Origin: Helopsaltes ochotensis
Lineage: Eukaryota > Chordata > Aves > Passeriformes > Locustellidae
Length of the DNA stretch: 64,000 nucleotides
Assembly: GCA_013400155.1 (NCBI GenBank)
Contig: VXBM01001328.1
Span: forward strand, 122,794-186,793
Direction: 5' to 3'
The notes below the pieces were generated by a model. It was given only the letters and a program-made list of their open reading frames with translations, was not told where the DNA came from and searched no databases. Every line of letters begins with the position of its first letter. The first letter of the stretch is position 1. Both the position numbers and the translations under genes were made by a program. Below, in pieces: positions 10,901 through 22,900 of the stretch.

Positions 10901-13900
10901 AATTCCTGGGTTAGACTTCAGGTTATCAGCAAGGACTGCAGGGTGGAAAGGGAAAATGAAGCAGAGTTACAAAGGCAGCCCAGACTCGGAGGTTTTGTTA
11001 CTCAGGGCCTCTCTCGTGGTGTTCGAAGAACAAGCAGGGCCCAACATGAAACACAAACTGCTCGGCTTAGGATGGGTAAAACTCACTGAGTAGAACTCCA
11101 CTGAGCTGCAAACAGTTCAAGTCTTTTGGAAACTCAACACTGGATTTGACAGATTTTGTTTAATACGTGATGACAGTTCCTGAATCTCTGAAGCACACCC
11201 AGGTCCCGGGAAGGCAAGGCCAGAGGGAGGAAGGAAGAGATTAAGGCAATTTCATAGAATATATATACACCCTGACATCTCCATGTAATAATAAATACAT
11301 TGTCAACATCCTTTCCATAAAGGAAAAAGCCTTCATGTTAAAAAATGCCGTTCTTTTTGGTGGAATAACTCCGAAAGTTTAAACAGGTTTGGTGCTCACA
11401 GTTTCATAACCAACCTGTTGCCAGGGAAAGGAATAGATCCCATGGGCACTGGGAAGGAAACAGATGCTATGGATAATGGGAAAGGAACAGATCCTATGGA
11501 TAATGGGAAAGGAACAGATCCTATGGATAATGGGAAAGGAACAGATCCCATGGGCACTGGGAAAGGAACAGATCCTATGGATAATGGGAAAGGAACAGAT
11601 CCCATGGGCACTGGGAAAGGAACAGATCCTATGGATAATGGGAAAGGAACAGATCCTATGGATAATGGGAAAGGAACAGATCCCATGGACATAGGGAAAG
11701 GAACAGATCCCATGGGCATTGGGAAAGGAACAGATCCTATGGATAATGGGAAAGGAACAGATCCCATGGATAATGGGAAAGGAACAGATCCCATGGGCAT
11801 TGGGATTTCTGCCTCTCAGTGCAGTGGGAATGTCCCATGGATTTTGTCTGCTCTCCCTCCAGCCTGGAGACACCAAGGACTGATACTCGTCCATGGCATC
11901 ACCAACTTTGCCACACCGCTGATCTCAGGTGGCTCCAAGTCCTCTAAAACAAAAGGAAAATGCTCCCAGGAGAGAGGGAATGGGAAATCATTAGCATGGG
12001 AGGCACAAACCCCCCCAGCACCACAACAGGAACAGGATTATTTTCCACTCAGGGCAGAACATCCTCTCTGCTTGCAGCAGACTGAAAATAAAGTTGGGTA
12101 TTTGAAATCTTTAGTTCTCACCTAGCAAATAAAGTGGATCACACTAGCTTAAAACACACGAAAAAAAAGAAAATATTTCTTTGCCATTTCTCCTTTCATG
12201 TTCTTTGACTGCAGAACTCCAAGAACTGGCAGAGGGGGAGGCTCTGATTTCCAGTGCTTCACCTTTTCTCAGCATTTCCCTTCAGCATCCCCTCAGGACT
12301 GACGCTGAAAATGGGCCAGCTTCATCTCCTGCATCTCCCTCATTATCAAATATGCCAATATTTGGGTTGGAAAGGACTGCAGGGCACATTCAGACCTTAG
12401 GCAGACACTCTACACCCAAATACCCACACTGAGCAGAGTCTGAGCTCCACATCCTCCACACTTTAGCACTTACTCAAGTTTCCCAGACCGGCTGTGGCCG
12501 CGATGCTCTCTCCACATCCAGCTCAGAGTAATTACTCTGCAAAAACCACTGTCCTGGGCTCTCCCCACTCCTCTTTGCCACAGTATTTTACACTTCCCAC
12601 AGTGCCTACAAATCCCACTGGGATTCTGGGCTGGGCCTGCTGAGTTCTGTGCAAAAAGGCAGCTTCTCATGAGAACAATTCCCTGCCTTGATGGACCAAG
12701 GACTACCAGAGATTCCTCATTCCCCTCCAAAATCGACTTTTTCTCTGACTGCTGCTTCCTCCTGCAGGCAGAAGGGCCATGAGACTATAAAACATTTAAA
12801 TCCTTCCTTTTATGCCCAGCCACCAGGATTTCATCGTTCCGGGGGTGAAGTTGTTTTGTGTAAGAGGCTGAATTTCTGGTGTTGAAGCTTTTGAGTTCCA
12901 GAACTTGAAAAATGTGATTTCAAAGTTGACATGTGAACATTCAGCTAAAGCCTGGATGAAACAACTTGCCCAGTCTCATTTTACCAACAACATTACAATA
13001 AAGGAGTTTATAATTTAAAGGCTTTGGCTTTTTTTAATCCTTGCTATATTAAAGATAAACTTCTCATTCCTGCAAGGCCACGAGCTGTATTTATTTCCCC
13101 ACGAGAGTATGTGTATTTAAAAATGTTCATTCTCCCCGTAAAACAATTGGTTTTGAAACTCAAGCTCTGCTGTTCTTCCCTTTCACACAGTCGTGCTCAT
13201 GTTTCCTCCAGCCAGTGTTAGCTCAGTAACACCTTCCCCAGGGACCACCAATTTCATCCTAACTCTGCTTTTCCCCCCCTTCTCTTTCTTTTTCCTGTGA
13301 CCACAGCAGACAATCTCCCTGCAGATAAGCCATGGCTGAAAAATCCAGACTTTTTCTCTTTTAAACACATTCTTATTTTCCATCCACTCAAGCTGTAAGA
13401 ATGCCCTACAGGTATTCCCTCAATTCTTACTCCTTGCCAGGACACACAGTAGATGATTATTTTTTAACCTGAACCTCACCTAGCTCATTCCCACCTCCTC
13501 CTTCCAGGTAAAACCAGCCCCTGGATAGGTTATTCCATCAAAGGACCCAAATAAAAAGCTGATCCTGTAATTCTGGACACGCGCTGGGAATAAAAGTGGC
13601 CAAGTTTCCACGAGGTGGCTGTGGTGGGTTAAGCACCCACTAGAATTACTCATTTTCTGTTGTGAGATAAGAATTATTCGAAGAGAAAAGCAGGCTCAAA
13701 ACTTTAAAGGGTATAAAGAATACTTTATAACATTATTATTTACTTTATATTTATTACTTTTAAGTCACTCCAAAGCCTCTGTCCCCTCCACTTCCCCTGC
13801 AGCAATATCTGACCCCAAATCCTGCTGCAGACTGGAAAAGTTGGGAAGTATTAAGATGACAGCATTGGAAACGATCATTCTCTCTAATTATAAATATCTC

Positions 13901-16900
13901 ACAAGGCAAAAAGGACTTTTAGGAAGAAAGCCCTGTGTGATAGAGTTTATAAAAACTTCAAAGGGAATGCGATATGATAACACTTAGCACTTCTAGATAC
14001 CACTTTACATCTTCAAAGCACAGCCAAATCATTAACTAATTAATCTTCAAAGAACAGCACAAACAGTCAGGGGAAAAAAAAAAAAAAGGAACTACTGAAC
14101 ATAATTGCTCGTTATAGAAGGGTTTCTTACAGCCCTCCTCTTCAGCATCACATTTGCTGAGCTGCCCACCTCGGATCTCATCCCACAAAAACCAGGAAAG
14201 TTCAATTTTCAAAGTTCTCCTCTGACAAGTCTCTCCATGAAAAACCCTCATGGTGAAGAAGAAGCAGAAAGAAATGTGTTTATTGTACAAGTGAAGACAT
14301 CCCCGAACTCTCCAGACAGATCTGATCCTGGATTTTCCAAGCCAAACCCAATTCCAGCTCCTGTGTTGTCAGCAGGAATAAAAGCTCTGCAGCTCAGCCA
14401 CAATTAACATTCCGCTGGTGGCATGAGCCAGGACAGAGCTCTGCTCAATCCTTAGGACTCTGAAGGGGAAAAGAAGTCAAAAAAACTTTTTCATTTTAAG
14501 GAATGGCTCCAGATTCCTCCATTAACAGGATTTGGAAGGAGGGGTATTAACTCTTCTGCTCAAGTAACTCCCAACCATTTTAACTCGGCCAAAAATCAGT
14601 TTAAAATACAGCAATTTAAGGAACATTTCACATTCTGGATTCGATGATCCCTTGCAGCTCCAGATATTTTACGATTCTAAGATTTTAAATGATCAACACC
14701 TGGAATAAAAGAGACAAAATTTATTGGGCAATTTGGTGCCATCTCCGCAGATTTCTGGGGAGGAGCTCTCTGCCAAAGCTGCCTGACTTGGAGCAGACAT
14801 TTCAGCACTTTGAAGGATGAGAAGGAGAAAGATTTACTGGTTCCCTGTTTATTCAAAAGGCAAAAAAAAACCCTCCAAAGGAATCTGATAACATAATGCA
14901 CTGGCTCTGGGGAAGATTTAATAAATAAAGGACTATTCAGAGTGGTGAGGACAGATCTCTTCATCTAACTGCCCAAAGCCTGTGTCTCCATCTGGAGAAT
15001 AAAGACTTTCTCCTTATCTGTTTTGTAGTAATGGCTAAAAGTAATCCAGATGCAAAACTCCAACCGAGATAAAACAAAATCTTTTCAAGACATTAAAAAA
15101 AACATTTAAAAAGCCACCTAATATCAAGAAAAAACCGTGCTAAAAGTGGTATTTTTTTTTTAAGCTGAGACACATCTATTTCTTTCTTCCCTCCCCTAAG
15201 ATTAATGTTTATTTTAATAAAAAAAATCCAATAATTCTGGAAAAAAAACGGGTTTGAAAGTTTCCTGAGCTCCATCACCCTTCTTTAACACCTTGCTGAG
15301 GGTGGAATTTGGGGTTGCTGTCCCCGAGGGCTCTCCCAGGCTCTGTTCCTGCGGCTTTGCCGGAGCCTGCGGTGCAAATTCCGTTCCCTTCCAACACCTC
15401 CAACTTCACCACTCCGATCCCACTTTTCATTCTGGGCCAAGATTAACATTTCCAGAGCTGAGCTCGAGGTCGAGCAGAGCAGAGCTGAAATTTATGTTTT
15501 GCCAGGAGCTTTTTATAGGCAGGATTATTTAAACTGCAGAACTCACGTGGGAGAAGGGGGGGATACTCATGGGAATTTTGCCTTTTATGTTCAGAATGAA
15601 ATGAAAAACTCATTCAGGAAGACAACGCTGAGAACACCCACAGTTTTTAGAGCATAAAAATAAGTGAGGCAGAGGTAGAGCCCAAACCCAAAGTATAACA
15701 GAGTAGAACAGATATTCCTCCCCAGCTCTGCATGAGGACACTTAGGAGAGGAGAAAGAAAATGATGGGATTAGGGGATTTTTTTTTTTTTTTTTGTATTT
15801 GATCCCGGTCTTCTTTCAGAGGTGGTTTCAGTTTAATGTGAGGATTGATTGATTGATTGAGAATTGGCTCCTGTGCACACCAAGGGCTCTGCCCTGAGTG
15901 TGCCCTCAAAGGCACGTGGTCCCACAGACAGATAAAATTCAGAGTTTTAAGACACAGATACACTAATTAGTACTTTTAAACCCCATTTATAAGGTGACAG
16001 CATCTCCCCATCCAGGGGGATGCTGGGGCACTGAGAACACTCCAACCAAAACTTGATCTATCCAAACCATTTCTATCCCAAGGCAATTCTTCTCCCAGCC
16101 CACAAATTCCTTTGGGCACACACGGATTTTCTGCCACAGGAGGTCACAGCACCAAGTGCTACAGACACCCCCAACACAAACACCCCAAAGACCTCCCACA
16201 CCCCGGTTATCCCTGAGCCCCAAAGTTCCTGCAGCCCCACAAACAGCCCAAAGACCTCCCACACCCCATTTATCCCTGAGCCCCAAATCTTCCTGCAGCC
16301 CCACAACAGCCCAAAGACCTCCCACACCCCATTTATCCCTGAGCCCCAAAGTTCCTGCAGCCCCACAAACACCCCAAAGACCTCCCACACCCCGTTTATC
16401 CCTGAGCCCCCACGTTCCTGCAGCCCCCCAAACACCCCAAAGACCTCCCACACCCCGNNNNNNNNNNNNNNNNNNNNNNNNNNNNNNNNNNNNNNNNNNN
16501 NNNNNNNNNNNNNNNNNNNNNNNNNNNNNNNNNNNNNNNNNNNNNNNNNNNNNNNNNNNNNNNNNNNNNNNNNNNNNNNNNNNNNNNNNNNNNNNNNNNN
16601 NNNNNNNNNNNNNNNNNNNNNNNNNNNNNNNNNNNNNNNTTATCCCTGAGCCCCAAAGTTCCTGCAGCCCCACAAGACCCCAAAGACCTCCCACACCCCG
16701 TTTATCCCTGAGCCCCAAAGTTCCTGCAGCCCCACAAACAGCCCAAAGACCTCCCACACCCCGTTTATCCCCAAACCCAAATGTTTAAGGTCCTCCCAAC
16801 CCAGCCCCAGCTGTGTTTGATCTCCCAGACTTCCAAACACAACAAGGACCAAGGATATTCCCCGGACCTTGCCCCCACAAAACTTCTCACTAGGTGTGTG

Positions 16901-19900
16901 CCCAGCACCGACTTTTGTTTCTCAAATGAACCAATTCCATCCCTGCCTCAACCCACTCTTCCCATCCCATTTCTCTCCTGCAGACATTTCCTCCCTCACC
17001 AAAACCTCCCCCCAAGGCTGTTTCTGTAAAAGGAGAGCCGGAGGAGAGTCTGCTGTCAATAAATCCCTGCTCTTCCTCAATTCCCTCTCCTCTCCTGCTG
17101 CCCTTTCCTGCAATGCCAGGTTTTGAAGGTTCTCCTTTCATCAGGAATCTTTCAAGCCAGAGGCAAGGGAAGAGGAGGCACTTGAGCCTCACTGCTGAGC
17201 CAGGACAGCAGGAACCTTCAACACCCACTCACTTTATTTCTCTGAGAATTCAAACCAGAAATTTAAGTTCTGTTTACAAGAAACTGCGATTTATTTGCTT
17301 TTCATCCCTCAAAATTAAGGAATATTTTCTTGAATGCTTTTTGAACCTCCAACTTCTACAGTAGAAAAATTTTTTATTTAATTTAATTAAAAACCATGAA
17401 GTGATTCATTCTATGCTTTGCTCTTACAACACTGACTCTCAACTTGCCTTCCAAAATGATTCCGATTAATTAACAACTGCATGTGATTTAAACATTATTT
17501 TAATGAGTTGTTTGGGTTTGGTGTTTTTAATAAAGAGATGAGTAAAACAAAGCCCAGCAAATCAGAGCGAGTGAACAAAGAGAGTCTGGCTTTAGGATGG
17601 AAAACACCACACAAATCATGGCGTGTCAGGAAATCAGCCTGGCCAGCACCTGCATCCAAGATGTGGGATACAATGGATGGGATGGGAAAGAATCCATGGG
17701 GATTGCTCATTTTTATATTTCATTAGGAATCCAGAAAGTAAAGCTGTGAGGAGAGGAACAGTAAAGGAGTTTAGAAAAATTTGGGGTTCTTTCCCCCTCT
17801 TTGTTGCAAGATGGTGAGGGTGGAATGGCAGGGCTGCCACTTCATCAGTCAAGTTAATTAAATAAATCAGCATTTTATTTCAAAAGACCTCTGAAAATGA
17901 AAAGAGAATAAAATAAATCCCGAATCTGCATTATTCCCCCTTAAGAATGAACAAACAACACCTCCCCAAAATGAAATCCACAGGCAAAGTCTGTTAATGT
18001 TCTCTAATTTACAACACTGAGCACTCTAAAAAGTTGGAAAGTCAGATGGAACAGCTGGACCAAAGTCTGACTAAACCCAACTGAAATCCCTGTTTTAATC
18101 CACACTGATTAGGATGCAAAATAAAGAAGAAAACCTTGCTGCACCAGAGGCCCAAAAGCTGAATTTTTCAGGGATAAGTCGTGTGTATTTTGGTTCTAAG
18201 CATATTTCTAAGTCCTTAACGTGTCAGGAAAATGCCCTGACAAGACAAAGAAAGGGAATATTTTAAGATGCCCTCACATTTGGTAGTTTTTGCCTATCAC
18301 ATGAGCTGAACTCAGCTAAGAAGATCAGAGAAACTTCCCTGTGTGGCCCCTGCAGCAGCTGACACTGCTGATGCCAAAGCAGACAGGCCTAGGAAGGAGA
18401 AAACCTTGGGAAAAAAAAAAAATGAAAAGGAAGAAATAAAAAAGTGCAGAAACCACAACAAAATTATCCACGGTAAGCTGGAATAAAATCTTCATGACAT
18501 TTTTATAAAGTACTTAGACTAAGGGCATTACTTTAGGTATCAGCTTTCAATCATGAAATCTCAAATTAAGAGCGGTGCGACACTCGCAAGGAGAAATAAA
18601 AGCTCGTTGCTATGGCAATCAATGCAAATTCTCTGTGCCAAGGAAATGTTCGAGTCTAATGGGGAAAAAAACCCTACAACAGAAGGAAAAAAAAAACCCA
18701 AAGCACAACCGTGCTGCTCACCAGAATTTAAGTCACGTCCAGGATTGAAGGCTCTGCTGTTGACAGTGGTCGAGAGTCTATCGCAGCTGATGGTTCTGGA
18801 AACGTTGGTGTTGAAATTCCCATCGAATCTGGAAAGGCAACGACAGCACCAGCAATCAAACATCATTTATTAAACCCACGTTTACAATGGCAACACAGCT
18901 TTTTTTTCAACGTAAATAATTATTTATAATAACACAGAGTTGAAATTCCCATCGAATACGGAAGGACAACAAGAGGATCAGCAATCGAACATTATTTATT
19001 AAGCTTACATTTACAATGGGAACGCAACTTTTTCATGTTTCAGTGTGAATAACTATTAAAAATAAGCCATTGGTGTTGAAATTCCCATCAAATCTGGAAA
19101 AGCAACAACAGGAGCAGCAATCAAATGTTATTTATGAAACCTACATTTACAATGAAAACACAACTTTTTTCAGTTTATGTGCTTCAGTGTAAATAACTAT
19201 TTAGTAAAAGATTGGTGTTGAAATTCCCATCAAATCTGGAAAGGCAACAACAGGACTAGGAATCAAACTTTATTTATTAAACCTGTATTTACATTTGATT
19301 GCTGGTCCTGTTTGCTGACATCACTGGCAGCCTCTTCCCTGAGAACTTCCCCCAGCTCTGAGGGAAAGACATTTCCCAGGAATGCAGCTCTTGGATGAAG
19401 GCTGTGGCTTTTCTTATCACCCTTCAAATGCAACCACTTCAAAAAAAATCACTGCTCTTTCCAAGAGAGCAAAAACTGTTGTTGATTTTTTGTTGGCTGA
19501 AGAATCTCCAGCCTAAGATTGATTGATAATGGACGGGTTCCACAAAAATCGTGTTTGTCTTGGGGCAAACCCAAAAAACTGCACATTAAACATCTCCGTC
19601 CCAAAGAAACATTTCCGAGCAAGGCTGAAGAACAACCCCACAGTGAAAAATAATGACTTTTCTGGATGTAAACGAATTGTCCCAGAGCTCCCATCAAAAT
19701 CTATTAGTGATGGCAACAGGATGCCTTGTTAGCAACCAACATTATTCATTTATTGCATTCAAATGCCTCAACATGCTCCAAAAATCATCCAAGGCCTCAG
19801 CTCCTCTCAGGAAGCCACTGTTAGTTACCCACTACGAAAATGAGTTTGTGGATCCCTAAATAATCTGCAGCAGAGCTGAAGGAGGGAACAAAAAAATTCC

Positions 19901-22900
19901 TGCAACCCAATCCCATCCCTCCTTCTTACAGCAAAAAGGAAATACAATGAATGGGGAAAAAAGTATAAATAAAAGATGAAGAATCGTTTTAAATCCCACA
20001 AATCAAAGACCAGACCTGCCAGCCTTGAGCAAGGGCTGCCCCACACTGGGCTGGGTGGGATGTCTGCCTCAAATCTCTGTTCAGGTGCTGTTTTCCCTTA
20101 AAATTTGACTTTTGGCACCTTGCAATGGAGTGGTTTTGGTTCCATGGCACAAGGACCTGGAGAAGAGAGCAGCTCCCACCACAACTGAAAATCAGGACCA
20201 GGAACTGGCAGCCCTGTGGCAAATCTACATCCCAATATTTGTCACCATTTTAGTGACACTGGAGAATTTTCCACGTGCTCCTAAGTTTAATTCAAAATGC
20301 ATTATTCGTATATTTAAAGCCACAATTAAAACCAAAGGCCCAGCACTGCTAAGTGGCCTTTCCAACCAGTGTTTGGAATTCTTAGCTGTAAATCCTGGTT
20401 TTACCTTTCCTACCACATTTACACCTCAAATGTTTACATTTTCCACTCAAGTTTCAAACTGTACAGACCTTTCCATCGCTCACTTTGGAACAAGTTAAAA
20501 CACAAAAAATATTTCTATTTTAGTATTTGAAGATAATCATTGATCAGCACCTTTTCTCCACACAGAGGAGACAATTTTTACCAGTGCCTCCCCAAATTCT
20601 TACCTGTGTCTCTCTTTTTTACCAATATCTCACTTAATTTTTACCTCTCTTAACTGTCTCCTTTAATTTTGATCTGTCTCCCTTAATTTTAACCGGTGTC
20701 TCCTTACATTTTCCCCACTATCTCCCTTAATTCTTACTGTGTCTCCCCTAATTTTTACCAGCATCCCCCTAAATTTTTTCAAGTGCCTTCCTTGATTTTC
20801 ACCAGTGCCTCTCACTTTTGCCAGGAGCACAACTGCAAGGTGGATAAAACTTTCTCTTGAGATTTCACCCAAAATGTTCCAGGTGACAACACTTAGGAAA
20901 CCCTCCAGAAACCTCATCGAATTTTTACCAGTGTTTTCCTAAATTCTTACCTGTGTCTCCCTACATTTTCATCAGTGTCTCCCTTAATTTTTTACCAGTA
21001 TCTCCCTGAATTTTTACCAGTGCCTCCCTGGATTTCCACCAGTGCCTCCCTGGATTTCCACCAGTGCCTCCCTGGATTTCCACCAGTGCCTCCCTGGATT
21101 TCCACCAGTGCCTCCCTGGATTTCCACCAGTGCCTCCCTGGATTTCCACCAGTGCCTCCCACTTTTGCCAGAAGCACAACTACAAGGCAGATAAAAACCT
21201 CTTGAGATTTCACCCAGAGAATGTTCCAGATAACACCACACAGCAAATCCTCCAGAACCCTCACCAAAAACCCCACACCAATATCATTCAGGTACCATTT
21301 TGGGGGCGCTCGCTTTGAACCGGATTTAAAGCCCATAAAAGAACGTTGGCTGAGATTCACTTCCAAGCCAGCTTCCTCCACCCCACCCCCCATCTCCCTG
21401 CCTCCCTCTCTTCCTCCTGGATCCCCTTTAATGAAGAAGGGCTGGAAGCTGCATCCCGAGGGAGCAAACAGAGCCGCGACTCCCACTTTGATGCGGTCCC
21501 CATGGAGCTCGCGCTCCCTGCCCGCCTCCCCAGATCTGCCCTTGATTGACGTTGGCTCTGATGTGCAAACTCCTTTGAACTTCACACGCCAAATTCCCGT
21601 CGGGGCCGCGCTCATTTTTATTCTCCTTCAACAGGATTTACGAGCGGGAGATGGGCGAGCGGAGGAGATAAAATGAAATTTGCAGGAGCTTTGAATCCGA
21701 CATCAAAACGGCGCTCGAGTGAGCTCCAATTGGATTTTGCTCGGCCTGAATTTTACAGTGTAAATCAACTTCTTTTGTGCTTTTGGAGTTTGGGGGGGAA
21801 ACGAGGGAGCTGCGGATAAAGATGGCACTCGAGCAGCTGCTCAGGGCTTCATTTTGTTTTAATGCTCTTTTCTTTTTTTTTCCCTTTTCTCTCAGTTCGT
21901 ACGAATTCGAGCTGACATTAATATGCAAATGAAATTACATAAGTTCGCTCAAAATTCAGCGTTTCCTTTGGAATTCCCCAACTAGGCCTCGTTTGCTTGA
22001 TTGCAAGGCAAGATTTGAACTCGTATTTTACATAAATACTTAAATATAGGGTTCCCACTGCATCTAAACAGAATGCTGGAAAACAATGTTTTTATCAATA
22101 AATTGAAAAAAAAAAAAAGAAGAAGCTACTGATGGTTCAGTTCCACCATTTCTTCTGGCAAGGCACCAAAGTTGTTCCCATCATTTCAAGAATTCTTGAA
22201 AAATCCAAGCGTAGCTGCTCTCAGACGTGAAGAGAATGTGTTATTGGAAGGAGGACTCAACCCAGGAACACAAACTATTCCCAACCTCACTTTTTCAGGA
22301 GCAATTTCTATTCCAAACCCCGTTTTCTCATGAGGAATTTGGCCACGTTAGAAGTAAAAGCGAGAGCTCAGGAGAGGAATTTCCTAGGTACCTGCTGCAC
22401 TTTATGGAAAAAAGCTGCCAAGGCCGGGACTGTGCACAGTCCCTGCATCTCCTAGAACCCCCTGGGCTTTACTGCAGCCTGAAACTCTGTCAGAACTGCA
22501 AATACGTCTTAAATTTGATTTATTGTGCTCCCCCCACTCCTCCTCTGGAAGTGCAGCTCTTCAGATATTGCAGCAACCCAAGGAACTGAATGGGATTCCC
22601 GTTATCTCCCACTTAACTGCTCCGGAGAGGAAAGATAAACACAGAAAGAGCTGTGATAAAATTGAACTGCATTAGCAAATATTTAACCATCTGTTTAAAA
22701 AAAAAATAGCAAAAAACCAGACCACTTCTGAAGGCAGTATCACAGTCAGGGAGTAAATGATTTTCAAATAGAGGTTTGTAAACTCCCTTATTCAAACAGC
22801 TCCATTCATGTTTGCAATGCACCACTGCCAAGTAGGGTGTTTTACCAACAAATATTTCTCCATTCCAGCTCCTTCCACAAATTTGGATAAATGCATTCCC

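Larger units (their letters stand above)
10936..18721 (-). other. CACHD1: Intron 4 of CACHD1 (7.8 kb)
   Basis: Contains the 27-bp array (11424-11801), a possible LTR remnant (13620-13830), a MIR-like segment (13975-14070), a CR1 tip (14631-14687), a TGAT tetranucleotide run (15845-15862), and the 63-bp array with an assembly gap (16168-16772). Confidence 0.88.

Noticed and set aside
11418..12125. Long plus-strand open frame (235 codons) and antisense partners over the 27-bp array
   Set aside because: The frames exist because the repeat period is a multiple of three. The peptide is a simple repeat (GKGTDPMDN type) and the start used is TTG, so no coding support.
12355..12400. Possible CR1 tip (GGGTTGGAAAGGACTGCAGG)
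   Set aside because: Too short and the flanks do not continue the CR1 pattern.
15987..16788. Open frames across the 63-bp array and its gap
   Set aside because: Period 63 keeps frames open on both strands and N bases mask stops. No known protein resembles the repeats.
20992..21615. 207-codon minus-strand open frame in intron 3, same strand as CACHD1
   Set aside because: It runs through the 22-bp array and the CpG-rich block. No match to CACHD1 or another known protein, so an alternative exon was not claimed.
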